Source of the DNA: Drechslerella dactyloides
Taxonomy: Eukaryota; Ascomycota; Orbiliomycetes; Orbiliales; Orbiliaceae
NCBI GenBank assembly: GCA_020064725.1
Contig: JAGTWJ010000010.1
Span: 1,488,001 to 1,552,000 of the forward strand
Direction of reading: 5' to 3'
Length of the DNA: 64,000 bases
Positions 1-12,386 of the stretch are shown here, piece after piece; position 1 is the stretch's first letter; each line of letters opens with the position of its first letter. The notes under the pieces were generated by a model. That model ran no database searches. It saw only the letters and a list, made by a program, of their open reading frames with translations, and was not told where the DNA came from. The position numbers were made by a program, and so were the translations under genes.

Positions 1-1357
1 CCGTAGCTCCCGGCGATAGTATTTTCAGCCACCGTCAATTTCTTGTATATGATAATTATCGTAGGCATATAGTAAAGTATAGTAGCATAATTAGAGCGAG
101 AGGTTTAGAGAATTGTAATTGACACTCTTACGAATGCGCTTGTCTCGTATACCAGATTAACAGTCCTAAGGCTGGCGAAGCGAATGCGCGCGTACCGGGG
201 TAACAATCTGGACATTGATAAGCTCATCGCTGGGCGCAATAATATAGCTGTCTACTTGATATAGACAAGGTAGCCATGCAAGCACAGCAGAACCTCAGAT
301 ATAGATGTATGGATACAAGATGAAGTTATATGGGCATACAGAAATGGACAATGGATGAGCAAGAATATCATCAAGCTTGGATGCACAAGATCAGGAAGAG
401 AGAAAATGGGGGAAGGGACGAACGAAAAAAAAGAAAAGAGAAGGAGAAAGACTAAAAGTTTAGGAAGTAGTAGGTAGATATGATCATATGAACATACATG
501 AAAGCATTCAATAAGCTTGGAAGAAAGGGAAATATGTAGCTAGGACTAGTTCCATTCGAGAGTTACAATGTTTGTCCATGCAGCAGGCTGTCGGAAGATC
601 GGGGCGCATATTCGTAACGATGCCAATTCGAAATTGACACCGTTCACGCATAATCATCGCAAAAAGAAGGAGTAAGGAAACAACATTCGGAAGAAACCAA
701 GTCGCAATTGTAAGTATAGCGCAAACTAATAGAGTATTTCTGACAAAATGGATGAAATGGAAATTTAAAGAATGAAGAGATCTCGGGATAGAAAAAAGGA
801 GCAGAAATAAATACGACTGGATTGATCAATTGAAATGAGCATGCAATAATCGTAGAGATCCGTGGACAGTGAGCAGTATGACCGGTAACGACAGGACGCC
901 GGATATCGCGGAAGCAGCGGGTATATACCTTATATCAGCCGTGAGACATAAATCATGGCTCGAGATACAAAAAAGCAAGCATGCAAACATTTCGAACGAT
1001 AGATATGACAGGTGGGTAAGTAAGTACAGCTGCGGACATAGGTTTGTGGATGCCGCAGACCAAAATCCAAAGTCAACCATGCACACGTACAAAGCAAGTG
1101 ACTGGGGAAGCGATACAACAAGGGAAAACGATCGAATGCGAACTTATGAGAATGAGGAACATATGCAGTTAATCGATGCAAGCAAGTAAACAAACCTAAA
1201 GGAACAAAATACCACCCGATAAATTAGTGTAGATAATACGCTGTCATCGAAGGGAAGAGTATCGTATCCATATCCGTATCCGTATCGTATTCTATCTTAT
1301 CGTACCCTACGCTGATATCGTCCATCACGCGTTCCTCCTCTTCCGTAAAAAGCACAA
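1..1357. other. Gene-free left edge, probably 3' flank of the F-box gene
   Basis: No reading frame here has recognisable domains or a supported splice structure; the short open stretches overlap one another on both strands. The part nearest 1357 lies just downstream of the stop of the minus-strand F-box gene and probably holds its 3' UTR. It includes a short pyrimidine/TATCG-rich stretch near 1260-1310. Nothing else can be supported. Confidence 0.6.
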
Positions 1358-3204
1358 TCACAGATCGCGAAGGTACTTCTTCCCCGTGTAGACATCGCGT
1401 CCGACAACCCACCTTTCCCAATGCACCATCTGCAGCTCTGTCACCGTCATCCCGTTATCCTCCAAGTCGACGTCCAGATTCTCCAGCTCCTCGAATGGGT
1501 CCTTTGGTATCTTTACACCCTTGCCATTGAGACCCGGCCGCTCGACGACCCCAACGGGTATCAAATGTACATCGCCGTTCGGGCTGCCGTGCCCATTCGT
1601 CGACGCATTCGATGGACCCGCGATGTCCACGCTGTTCAATGAGTGACTGGTCGTCGGGCTGCCTGTTTCGTGACCTCCTCTACTACCACGACGGTGGGTC
1701 GAGCTGCGCGAGTGCGAGCTCCGCGAATGTGAAATGCTGCTGGCACTCTCTCCTGCGTGGCTGTGCGCGTCCCCCATCCGGCTGCCAGCGTTGCTACCAT
1801 CCAGAGAGATGTTGAAGCCGAGGTCGAAGCTACTGGATGCTCCGGACATAACCGTGTGCCCTGTAATGTGGCTTTCTTCATCGTCGGCATCGTTGTCATC
1901 CGGGGGTAAGTTGAAGAGCTGCATAGCGGGCCTCCGCGAGTCGAATTCCTTCTCGTAGCCAATGTTGTCGAGGGACAGCCATTCCAGATCGAGCGATTTC
2001 AACGTCATGACAAGGTCCTTCCAGTAGGAGTCTTCCTTGAGATATATGCTCGCGAGACGGATCCCACGGAGGGTGTGCGCGTGCGCGTTGACCTTGTTTA
2101 TGATCTCCTCGGCCGTCAGTCTCCAGCATTCGATCCCAAAAATCCGTAGTTTCGGCCAGACGGCGCCATGGAAGACTTCTTCCAGTTGTAGTCTTAGCGG
2201 CGAGGCGGGGAAGAAGCCGATGTGCAGCTCCGTTAGGTTCTGGGCGGTGTGGAAGAGGGTTTCGAAGAATTGGGAGAGCATCACGATTTTGTTTTCAAGC
2301 TGTGTGTAGTACCAGTCTCTATCGGACATGTGGTTGAAGTTCAATTTAAGGTAGGTAAGTTGACTCCAGGTCGACAGGCCGAGCACTTGGACTTCTGGGC
2401 TGAGTGACAAGAGACTCTGAGGGTTCAGTCGTGGCGACACGAATGAATATACAGGAGGACGACCATAGTTCAGGGCTTGCAGCATGGTGTCGACAGCATG
2501 CTGGCAGGCGGGTATCCATTTGCAATCAACATAATCCCATTCGTCGTAATTTTCGGCCAGATCGAGCAGCTTGCTGTCCTTCTCTCCCAGCACCGATAGA
2601 ATCTGAACCTGTTGCAGAGACCTGAATGATTTCATCGCTTTCTTGAGGATTTTCAAATCATCTCCCGAGTTCATTAAATGTCGTTGTTCTTCGAAAACCT
2701 CGAGGCAATGTAGTGGTTCCTGGAAGATCGCGGAATACGACCCGACCTGCATATCAAAGTCGTCAAAGTCACGTTTAAACTCCGTAAAATCCTTTGCACC
2801 TACAACACATTCTGTTAGACACTGACCAAAATGCACATGATGCTAATCGATCTGGAGGTTTCAGATGCCACACTTGGGCGCTTACCCTGGACATAAAAGT
2901 ACGGCATGAGATAGATGAACTTCTTGACATGGTTAGCAAACACCGGGTGGTCTGCCAGGTCGCTCAGTCGTTTGAAACTCTTGCTATTGTATCGGTGCGC
3001 TATTGTTCGGAATAGATACTGCGCCCCCAGTTCCGCGAAGCGCTTGCAGACCAATCGAAACTGCCGAAGATCAGTCATGACAGTTTGGCTTCCAAAGTCA
3101 TTGCGCCGGGGTGTCCAGAATTTCATCCGAGAGGTGATATCCGTGTACTCTGGGTCGAGCTGGTCGAGCACCTCTCGCAAGACGTCGGTGGGTAGCCGGT
3201 TCAT
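1358..3204 (-). CDS. F-box domain protein
   Basis: Predicted substrate adaptor of an SCF-type ubiquitin ligase. Two exons on the minus strand, 3204-2886 and 2799-1358, joined by an 86-bp intron (donor GTAAG, acceptor TAG); the join keeps frame and gives 586 residues. The N-terminus starts MNRLPTDVLREVLDQLDP, an F-box-like LP-x-DVL core, followed by a basic/aromatic segment with LRQFRLVCKRFAELG, which also fits an F-box. The middle (about residues 150-400) is Leu/Trp-rich, like the degenerate LRR tails of fungal F-box proteins. Residues about 420-530 are Ser/His/Gly-rich and probably disordered, and a short acidic, conserved-looking C-terminus follows. The start codon is the first ATG of the F-box exon. 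The substrate cannot be predicted. Confidence 0.8.
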
Positions 3205-4932
3205 GGCCGTTGGTTCGGTTCGTCAGGCGATTGATCGCAAGGTACGGTGAGTATCTCCGGAACAGAGAACTCCAGGGTGGTGTTATCGGAATACCGTCAG
3301 AGCCTCGGGAAAGGATAATCCGGATCGCAGTGCAAAAGGAGAGGGCTGTGGACCGGGCCGGAGAAGCGCTTCTTGTCGCCTCGGTGTCAAGAACGGGGAC
3401 TGGAGTATGGCAGGCTAGCCAAGATCTCTCAGCCTAGTCCAGCAAGCGATGGAGGGTCTGTGCGGAGCGGAGTGATAGGCGAGCACGCTGCGGCTACCTT
3501 CAAGCCAGAGGCGTAAAATGGCCAATAAGAGGGTCCGCCTGGTAGCTTAGCGACAGAGTTTTTCGGTGAAGGTCGAGCTGGAAGTGACTTGACGAAGAAG
3601 CTGCGATGAAGTAGTTTTTGAAGGAGAGACTTTGAAGAGGAAATTTCAACGCTCGGGGCGTTCAGAAGGAAAAAAAGTAGTCACGGCTACAACTACTTGG
3701 TTAATGCCGAAGAAAACGACTCGGGATGACCGAATGCTGGGTAGTAAGGCCCAAGGTGGAGGAAGAGTGTCATGAGCACGAGGCCACCCTTTCCGCTTTA
3801 TGTGGTCCCTTACTAGTAGTCCTGCGCTTCCGTAACGAGATTTACCGCTCGCATCTGAACCCGGCAAGGTACTCGGGACCCAAATAATTTATAATGAGAA
3901 AACGGTATGGTCGATGGCTAAAATGGATAGACAGTAAGCTTTCCGAAAGCATAACAGCTGGCGGTGGTCGAGGCCTAGTGGGCTTACCTCCGAGCTCGCA
4001 TAGCACATTCAAGGATAACAACTGGATCGGCTACATCTGGCAAGAAGCTTCAGTTACCCGACGAGTGATGCTGTTGTGGAACGTTCAGATGATTGGCATC
4101 CTGTGGTCTTGTGTCCAGTCGGGCTGCTACGCTCCTTCCCTCCTGCGTCGCCACATAGGCAAGCATAGACAGCGCTGTAAAGACAACCCTTGTGAGGTGC
4201 AGAACGGCTACCAAAATCTCACGCCATCGGTAGCTGGACTTTGGATATGTACCTGACCAGCCCGCTTCAGAATGAGTCCAAGTTTTATCCTGGCAGAAAT
4301 GCATGTCAGTATGCATCAAGATTGATGCAAAGGGGACCGCCAACTCAGAAGACCAAATCAACAGGAACAACGAGAAGGTTCGAATGGGTGATGGAAGTAA
4401 TGGTATGCGGGATATACGGGAGGCGGGAATCAAAGTTGGGTCGTCGGCAACTTTTTAAGATGGCCAGCGTATTCGCCGCTTAATTACTCTGTTTTCGCAA
4501 AACGAAACTTCAGTCCGGCAAAAGAATTGGGGCTTATCATGTACAATGCTATACATTCCAGTATCCCCCTGTAATAGTTTCTCATATTGTGAAGAGTTTT
4601 TTCGCTGCGCCCTTGTTGTTAGTGCAATTGATTGGACCAGGGACGGGTACGGGAAAGTCGCAGCCAGATGCAGATGCCATGTGTCGTTGCAGGACAGTGC
4701 ATACTGGCTTCCCAGGCGAACTCCTCACTCGCTGGCAATCAACGGAAGCAGTTCGTGATTTGGAGCATCTGTTTTCATGAATTGGCGCTGGACTCTAGCC
4801 CGATGCTCAGCAGGGGAGAGAGATGAATATCGGCCATCACTGCGCATCAGCAGGACGGCAAGTGGGGGCTCTTTTGCTTTTGCTGATAGGCCCCTCACCC
4901 TGCAAGATGCTGTTGTCGATGTCATCACAGTC
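3205..4932. other. Intergenic region without a supported gene
   Basis: Upstream of the F-box gene and downstream of the Rrn9-like gene, both on the minus strand. Overlapping frames of 100-130 codons occur on both strands (about 3894-4256 plus, 4050-4433 minus), but they show no domain, splice logic or composition typical of coding DNA. The part next to 3204 should contain the F-box gene promoter. Confidence 0.5.
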
Positions 4933-6183
4933 TTATGCATTGTGGGTCTCCAGTTCCCGGCGCCTCTTAGCTTGATAGTTTCGTCGACGCTTCGCCGTCC
5001 AACCTTGCTCCGGGATCTTTTCTAGATACCCGTCGCGGTCAAAGCACCCGCCCTCTACAGCTTGAAGCTTATCTTCAGTCCAAGCTTCCCATAGAGACCT
5101 GCTCACAACCTTGTCGCTAAATTGTGCTTGGGTCGCGTCTGTCTCGAGAAAAATGCCATCCAAAGATTCCATACCACCCGTACCTTTTGTACCTTGTCCC
5201 TTTGGGTTCAGTCTCCGCACCTGCGTGTGACCACTCTTGGTTTCCGTGAGGGTCATGTAGGTACTCTGGTCGCCGTCGCTTGGAAGATGGAATATCTTCT
5301 CCAGACGTGTCGCTGCCCTCTGCAGCACGGCATGTGGGAATGACTGGATCATCGCATGCTGGAACACGTCTGTATGGGATAGCAGCCGCTGAGAGCCTTG
5401 TTTATATGCCCAGTTGAGCGAAGAATCTGCAGCCTTCCGGCCGGCCTTTCGTCTTTTGATAGCGGTGTAGCTGCGGTTTGGGCTTTCTGGGGCCAACTGT
5501 GGGGCCTCGTCGTCTCCCTTGTCATTGAAATAGTGTATCCTTTTACGGAACGAGGCTTCTGGATCTTGGATGGCTTCGTTGGCGGCGTATCCTTCCCTGC
5601 TTCGATATAGACCAACAATAAGTCGATCTAGGGCTGCGCTGATACATTGAGTGGCAGGAACGCAGACCCGCGTTGACAGCTCATCGTCCGCGGAGAACGC
5701 GTGTTCATCATCTCTGCGTCGCATCTGACTCGAAGCAATACGTAGCATCGTCGCAGTAATGCATTCCTGAAGTAGGTCTGGAGAGTTATCTGCTGATTCG
5801 AGGCGAGCTGCTCGGTTATACTGCAGCGGCCACGCCCGCCATCTGTGTTGGCGAGATGGAACCGAACTTGCTTTGGAGGTTTTCTTCTTTCCGTCATTTC
5901 GACCCAGAGTCTCATCCGTCGGCTGGACACGAGTCTGGGATATATTCTGGAGATGTCGTGGAGCTTTCCTAAAGTAGCAGTTGAGATGGAAGGTCAGGAG
6001 TAGGTGCTGTGCTAAGTCCTCCCTCAGCTGGTCATCCAGCGACTGTAGCAGTTGCCTCTGTTCGTCCAAGACGAGACGGTCGTGTTTGCATGGTCCTTTG
6101 TCATCGGACGAATCTCTGGGCACCGCTGACATTTTGTCCAGCCGTTGGCCGAAGCGATGGGCTGATGTCCCTGGACTAGTCAC
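4933..6183 (-). CDS. Rrn9-like RNA polymerase I initiation factor (putative)
   Basis: Single-exon frame of 416 residues. Residues about 35-65 (QRQLLQSLDDQLREDLAQHL, then an LNC.F segment) and the nearby WRAWPL at about 117-122 resemble the conserved region of the Rrn9 family, the upstream-activating-factor subunit that helps recruit RNA polymerase I to rDNA promoters. The C-terminal third has a GCFDRDGYLEKIPEQGW segment and ends in a strongly basic stretch, fitting a nuclear protein. The middle is poorly conserved to the eye and has a basic KRRKAGRK cluster. It is divergent from SPT5, so the two may share a promoter at 6184-6941. The Rrn9 assignment rests on short motifs; a lineage-specific nuclear protein is the alternative. 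Confidence 0.6.
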   Translation of the reverse strand: MTSPGTSAHRFGQRLDKMSAVPRDSSDDKGPCKHDRLVLDEQRQLLQSLDDQLREDLAQHLLLTFHLNCYFRKAPRHLQNISQTRVQPTDETLGRNDGKKKTSKASSVPSRQHRWRAWPLQYNRAARLESADNSPDLLQECITATMLRIASSQMRRRDDEHAFSADDELSTRVCVPATQCISAALDRLIVGLYRSREGYAANEAIQDPEASFRKRIHYFNDKGDDEAPQLAPESPNRSYTAIKRRKAGRKAADSSLNWAYKQGSQRLLSHTDVFQHAMIQSFPHAVLQRAATRLEKIFHLPSDGDQSTYMTLTETKSGHTQVRRLNPKGQGTKGTGGMESLDGIFLETDATQAQFSDKVVSRSLWEAWTEDKLQAVEGGCFDRDGYLEKIPEQGWTAKRRRNYQAKRRRELETHNA

Positions 6184-6941
6184 CGGGCTAGATGTCGTGA
6201 AACCTCAGTGATGCTCGAGCTGAACCAGGTCGTTTCCAAGATGTTAGCTAGCGAGAAAAGTAAGATAAGGTACAAACATGATAGATTCCGTGCTTACATT
6301 CAGTTCTTCTCAGGAGTATCGAGAGATATCTTCGTTGAATCCGGTCTGTGAGCAGGGAGTCAATCCTTTGTTCTGGCGGTATGGAAGAAGCTCGGACCAT
6401 CGCTTCGGGCAGAGCTGTGGAGCCAGCCAATGGAGAGAAGACGAGAAAAACTGACCAGAGTATGAATATCGGACTTCAATCATTAATAGCCTCTGCTCCC
6501 AGCAGCTAGCGAAGTCCTTTAGCAGGAAGGAGAAGACTGGAGCGGGAAAAGGACCTGGGGTGGAAGCCCTTCTGAATGAGCTTGGGCAGCTTGGCAGGCG
6601 TTGAGTTGCGCCGGATTGAGTTGAGTTGCGCGGATGGGTTGAACCATCATCGTCAAACTCCCATCTCCCGACGTCCTTTCCTCGCGACCTTCTACACGAC
6701 ACCTTTCATCTCCACGAGCCCGCATTCCTCCAACCGGTCCACCGTGACGCTACAAGCACTCCAGCCACCGTTCACTGAGCCGCTGGATCCTTCTTTTGGC
6801 TCGCAATTCTATAAATCCCTCGGTGCCTCGGTTCTTTTCCACCGCGCGACCTTCTCATCCGCTTCGCTTCACCATTGACAGCACCTGGCTGCTTAACTCG
6901 GCGATCGACCCTCGGCCCCACGATACCAATCGTACGCAAAC
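6184..6941. promoter_or_regulatory. Divergent promoter between the Rrn9-like gene and SPT5
   Basis: A 758-bp interval separates two divergently transcribed starts. Its right half (about 6650-6900) is pyrimidine-rich, typical of filamentous-fungal core promoters and 5' UTRs, and ends with the context caaacATG of SPT5. A possible TATA-like ataaat lies at about 6811. No gene is supported inside it. Confidence 0.45.
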
Positions 6942-9900
6942 ATGTCCAACCTCATGAACACCAATCTCCCTTCGGATGAAGAAGAGGATGATGATTTCAT
7001 TGACGATGAAGAAGCACCGCCGGAGAAACGCCAAAAGCGCCACAGCGATGATGAAGACCCAGAAGACGAAGACGAAGACGACGCGCCGAGAGCTTCCAGC
7101 GGAGGCAAATCACGACATAGATCGAACGGCGCGAGCCATGCACAAGACGACGAAGATGACGAGATAGAAGATCTGGACGATGACGATGATGAAGACGAAG
7201 ACGACGATGAAGATGATGAGGACGATGAAGACGATGAGGAAGACGACCGAGGAAAGGTATATACGTTTCTGTCTATTCTACCCCTAGCTGATCCTGCGGA
7301 TGCTGACAAAACCTGACAACAGCGCCGGAGACCGAAGAAGCGTAGAAAGGCAAACCCTTTCCTTGATACCATGGCCGAAGTTGATGAAGAGGAGGAAGAC
7401 GGCGAAGAGGACGATGATGACATGGAGATCGGCGATTTCCTCGCTCCTCGAGAGGAGGAAGAAAGCTTGCGCGGAGCTGCCATAGACGACCGGTTCCATC
7501 GCGAGCTCGACCGCCGAAACCAAGCCAATCTCGCTCAAGACGCCGAGACCATTGCCGCTAGTTACCGCGATCGCTATGGGAGACAGAAAACCCGTCTTAC
7601 TGAGGGTTCTGGTATCACGCCAAAGCGATTGCTTCTCCCTTCAGTCAACGATCCTTCGATCTGGGCCGTTAAGTGCAAGCCCGGGAAGGAGAAAGAGGCT
7701 GTTTTCGCCATTATGAAGAAATTACAGGAGATGAAGGGCACCAGGAACGCGCTGCACATCATCTCAGTTCTCGAGAGAGGCCAATCGATGCAAGGTTTTC
7801 TCTACGTGGAAGCGAGGCGACAGGCCGACGTCCTGACAGCCTTGACCGGCATCGCGAACGTTTACGCTCGGAGCGGTATGATTCTGGTTCCCGTTGACGA
7901 GATGCCCGACTTGCTCCGTGTCCAGAAGCGTGCAGAAATTACACCCGGCGCTTTCGTTCGATTCAAGCGCGGCAAATACCAAGGAGATTTAGCCCAGGTC
8001 GAAAACGTGGAAAACAGCGGGCAGATTCTTCGAATCAGAGCAGTCCCACGTATCGACTACAGCGCAAAGGATGAAGTGAACACAGTCGTAGATGCGAGCG
8101 GGAAGCGCAAGCGGGTCACCAGTACCATCAAGCCACCTCAGAGGCTCTTCTCCGAGGTGGAAGCCAAGAAATATCACGCAAAGGACTTATCTCCCCCCAG
8201 ATACGATGCTGGACACACTCTGTATACATACCAGGGTGAGACTTACGAAGATGGTTATCTGATCAAGGACGTCCGTATTTCGGCTCTGCAGATCGAAAAC
8301 GTGAACCCTAAATTGGAGGAAGTTACTAGATTCGCCAATGCAGGAGATGGTCACGAAAGTCTCGATCTGCAAGCCTTGTCGCAGTCCCTTAAAGCCTCTA
8401 CCGACAAGTATGCGCCCTATCAGCCTGGCGACATGGTGGAGGTCTATTCCGGTGAACAAGCTGGTGTCTACGGAAAGGTGACCAGAGTTCGAAGCGACAT
8501 CGTCACCATGAACGTCTTAGAAGGGTCTCTCAAGGGCAAAGAGATTGATGTTCCAACCAAGGGCCTCCGCAAGAGATTCAGAGAGGGTGATCACGTCAAA
8601 GTTATGGGTGGGAGCAGATACCGTGATGAGGTCGGTATGGTGGTTAAGATCGTTGAAGATAGAGTGACGTTCTTGAGTGATCTCTCCATGTTGGAGATTA
8701 CAGTATTCTCTCGCGATCTAAGAGAAGCATCGGATAGTGGAGGAATGGGGGCTGCGACTGGGAAATACGACCTCTGGGATCTGGTTCAGCTCAAGTATGA
8801 CTCCTGCACCTTGCAGTATATATCGTTGAGGTTTCTAACGGCCGTCTTTTAGTGCTACCACTGTCGCGTGCGTCACAAAGATCGATCGAGAATCGTTGCG
8901 CGTCCTTGATCAGGAGGGTGTCACTCGTACTGTCCTTCCATCACAGATCGCGGCCAAGATACCCCCACGCCGCCACAATGCTGTTGCGACAGACCGCAAT
9001 GGCTCTGAGATCCGCGTTGAAGATACGGTGAAGGAAATTGCTGGTGGAGAGAACCGTTCCGGTATCATTCAGCACCTGTACCGAGGATACGCGTTTATCC
9101 ACAGTAAGGAACTGCAGGGAGAAACAGGTGGTATCTTCGTCGCGAGGACGAACAACCTGGCAACCATGATTGCAAAAGGAGGTCGGATTGCTAGCTCCGG
9201 TCCCGATCTGTCCAAGATGCCTGAAATGGGTAAAAAGCCCGGTAATATGGCGCCGCCCGTTATCCCACGACAAGGAGGCCGTGATAGAATCCTCGGCGCA
9301 ACTGTTCATGTGAGACAAGGGCCATACAAGGGGTTGCTCGGTATTGTTAAGGACGCTACCGATACAACAGCTCGTGTGGAACTTCATACCAAGAGCAAAA
9401 CCATCACTATCGACAAGACGAAACTAGGCTTCAAAGAGTATGTTTCCATTCAAATCACTTGCTATCAGCCGTATGCTAATATTGCTTTCCTCTATACAGC
9501 GCCGCAACTGGAAAGATTTTCAGCTATGCAGAATACGTTCAGCCAAGGAAAGCCTTTGGATCTGGATCTGGATCTGGTCCGTCGTACACGTCATCCGGTG
9601 GATCTGGAAGCGGCAGCAATTGGTCCAGCAGAACACCCGCTGGAGCAAGTGCGTGGGCTTCTGGCTCGCGGACCCCTGCGGGCGTTCACGGAGCCAGCGG
9701 CGGGAGGACACCCGCTTGGGCTGGTGGAGGCGATGGCGGTCGAACTCCAGCCTGGGCAAGCGGTTCCAAGACGCCTGCATACAATGACGGTAGCAGGACT
9801 TCTGATCCTTACCGCGATGGAAGCAGAACGTCAAATCCTTACAGAGACGGAAGTCGAACCTCCGATCCATATCGTGGCGACAACGATGGGTCGCGCACCT

Positions 9901-10442
9901 CCTATGGACAAACTGTCGGGTCCGGAGGCCGCACACCCGCATGGAATCCCGGTAATCGAACTCCATACCACGGACCCGGTGAATCAGCCCCGAGAGACAC
10001 CGGTGGCAGCACTTGGGACAGTGGGTCGAAGACCCCAGCTCGGTCTCTCTCGACCGTCAATGACCAATGGAATGACACATACGGGAATAGTTCCTCCGCT
10101 ACCGCACAAACACCGGTCGCATATGACGCCACCAGCCCGGAGTTCTCAGGTGGATACAGTGCTGCCACTCCTGGTGCAAGCGGTCTGTCGGCTCCTACTC
10201 CTGGCGGCCTGAACGCACCTACTCCCGCGCCGGTCTCCGCACCTACGCCGCGTGCCAATGTTGGACCTTGGGACGCACCCACCCCTGGCCGTTCGGTTAG
10301 TGCTGCTACACCTGGCGCCTCTGGAGTTGATACGCGACGCGGATATTACGATGCTCCGACTCCTCAGGGGTATAGCAGTGCGAAGACACCCGGTGCTACG
10401 TGGGGCAACGATGACGATGATGACGCGCCTGGATATAATTAG
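6942..10442 (+). CDS. spt5: Transcription elongation factor SPT5
   Basis: Large subunit of DSIF (Spt4-Spt5), which clamps RNA polymerase II during elongation and couples it to capping and processing. Exons 6942-7256, 7323-8794, 8853-9437 and 9500-10442 join in frame to 1104 residues, the usual fungal length. The first about 105 residues are extremely Asp/Glu-rich. The basic segment RRRPKKRRKANPFLD follows, then an NGN domain from SIWAVKCKPGKE onward. Several KOW domains follow, with segments such as GAFVRFKRGKYQGDLAQVEN and GATVHVRQGPYKGLLGIVK. The fourth exon encodes a C-terminal repeat region with many SRTPAW/SKTPAY-type and TSDPYRDGSR units, then TP-rich repeats such as APTPG. These TPAW-like repeats correspond to the phosphorylated CTR of fungal Spt5. 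Confidence 0.96.
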
Positions 10443-11030
10443 TAGCCTCTAAAAAAGGTGCTGCGACAAAATATGGTAGTGGCTCGAAAGACTAGTTGCA
10501 TTTTACGCTTGTAATTTTACTGATGACAAGAGATGTTATTCGTGGTTCTTTTTTAACGTTGCGCTTCCTTTTCTCATGAATTTGATGGATTGACGAGAGA
10601 ATGTAAAGGGTACGGCGCGAGAGCGAGGCATCCAATCCCTCCACGTTATAAACTTACATGCCTCACACCGTGGGGTCGCGTACACCCTACGTCTGTTTTT
10701 ATCTACGGCATCGTTCTTTTGTGGAACCGTCTGTATATTCGCACAGAAAGTAGTAGCTAACGGGTACCATGGATGGGGAAAACAAGGTACATTTTATAGA
10801 GCTTGTACGCACATATATAGGGATCACCATTGCGCCAATATATAGATGTGAGAAACCCCTCAGCAATTTTTGAGGGACAGATATATATAAAAGCAGTCGC
10901 CGATACAGGACACAGAACAGACAGTCGTAAACCAAACCAAAACACCATCCGCAGAAACCCAGTTTCTATGCGCCGGTATCCAAAACCAATCCTCCAACCC
11001 ATCACCCAGGCAGTCTAACCCCTCAATCCT
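10443..11030. other. Convergent intergenic region (3' UTRs)
   Basis: Lies between the stop of SPT5 (+) and the stop of the monooxygenase (-). It is AT-richer, with several possible polyadenylation-type stretches, and no coding frame is supported. Two overlapping terminators on opposite strands are expected here. Confidence 0.5.
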
Positions 11031-12386
11031 TTACTCCAACTTCGTAATATCCTCGCCGAAGAGCCCTTCCGCCTCTTTTTTGGCGTCATAGTTATTCACT
11101 GTCCGCCTTGTCCGGCCGAGCACCCCAAGCCAGCTCATAGCCCAGATCACCCACATCTTGACGGTGAAGAGAACACCGCCGATAACTCCACTGCCAGCCT
11201 TTCGCAGGTTCGTCATGCGCGCATTCAGTTCCTGGATCGTTCGCAGTCGCTGCAATCTGTGCTCGCTCCACATCTGCAGGTTCGCCAGCGCAGCAGCAGA
11301 ACCTAGCCCCTCGCTGCTGTCAGATTGACGGAGCGTATGTGCGAGCGTATATGCGAGCGTCTCGGCGTCTTCGAACGCCATTGCCCCGCCCTGTCCGCCG
11401 CTCGGGGGCATTGCATGTGCAGCGTCCCCAATCACTATAACGCGGCCGGAATCCGAGTAGAATTTCTCCGGCAGCGTGTGCTTGTAAAAAGCCCAATGGC
11501 GATACATGGCGGGATCCGATTGCTCGATGGTGCGCTTGACCAAGTTATTCCACGGCGAGTCTGGCGCGTTGAAGGTCGTGAGGAGAATATCCTTCAGCTT
11601 CTGCTTGTCGGCGTACGCGGCCTTCCAGTCCGCTTCTTCGGTTTCCTTGGGCAGGGTTGTGAAGAAAGTGAGCTCGCTGCCATCGTTGGAGTATGGCCAG
11701 AGCATAAAGTTTGCGCCGGTTTGTGACTCTGGCGCGAACATCATGATCGGATAGGGCAGGTTTTTAGGGTTGTATGGTGCGATCTGGGCGGCGGAGATGA
11801 AGCCGCCGATGGAGAGTGAGTGCATGAAGTGTGCGTCTCGGGCGGCGGGGTCGGAGACGAAGAACTTGCGGACGGTGGAGTGGATTCCGTCGCATGCGAT
11901 AAGGAGGTCTGCGGTGGTAGTTGTGCCGGAGGCAAAGGTTATGGATACGGTGGAAGAGGAAAGCGAGTCTGTTATGCTGGTGCATTTGCAATCGTAGATG
12001 ATTTCGATCTGTGATTTGGATTGTGCCTCTTTGAGGAGGGCGGCGTGTATATTGCGGCGCTCGATGCGGAGGCTTTGATAGCCAAACTCTGGAACATTGG
12101 CCATGGGGACGGAGGCGAAGAGGTCCAGATTGTGATTCAGCATTGTCAGGTTTTCAAAGTTGTAACCTTGCGTGGCCAGAGTCTTGTAGACGCCCAGGTG
12201 GTCGAGAACGCGCAAAGCATTCGGGGTCATGTTGATGGTGCCTGCTGAAGACGGCTGGTCTGCTGGCCGGACTTCGTATATCTTGATTGTGGCATCTGGA
12301 AGCAGGCGAGTGATGAAAATAGCGAGGGCGAGGCCGGAGAGGCCAGCGCCGACTATCGCGACAGTGGGGGCTGATGGGGCCGGCAT
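11031..12386 (-). CDS. FAD-dependent monooxygenase (salicylate hydroxylase-like)
   Basis: Group A flavoprotein hydroxylase of 451 residues, expected to use NAD(P)H and O2 on an aromatic or related substrate. The N-terminus has the dinucleotide-binding motif VAIVGAGLSGLALAIF; the DG motif appears as LLIACDGIHSTVRK, and the second FAD motif as GDAAHAMPPSGGQGG. The start is placed at the ATG beginning MPAPSAPTVAIVGAG. The frame is open 273 bases further upstream to 12659, but that extension has no family similarity. The C-terminus has a hydrophobic segment, VIGGVLFTVKMWVIWAMSWL, that may be a membrane anchor. No secondary-metabolite cluster is visible around it, so the substrate is unknown. Confidence 0.9.
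   Translation of the reverse strand: MPAPSAPTVAIVGAGLSGLALAIFITRLLPDATIKIYEVRPADQPSSAGTINMTPNALRVLDHLGVYKTLATQGYNFENLTMLNHNLDLFASVPMANVPEFGYQSLRIERRNIHAALLKEAQSKSQIEIIYDCKCTSITDSLSSSTVSITFASGTTTTADLLIACDGIHSTVRKFFVSDPAARDAHFMHSLSIGGFISAAQIAPYNPKNLPYPIMMFAPESQTGANFMLWPYSNDGSELTFFTTLPKETEEADWKAAYADKQKLKDILLTTFNAPDSPWNNLVKRTIEQSDPAMYRHWAFYKHTLPEKFYSDSGRVIVIGDAAHAMPPSGGQGGAMAFEDAETLAYTLAHTLRQSDSSEGLGSAAALANLQMWSEHRLQRLRTIQELNARMTNLRKAGSGVIGGVLFTVKMWVIWAMSWLGVLGRTRRTVNNYDAKKEAEGLFGEDITKLE

Noticed and set aside
6893..7528. 211-codon Ser-rich minus-strand frame
   Set aside because: Mirror of the Asp/Glu-coding GA repeats of SPT5 exons 1-2.
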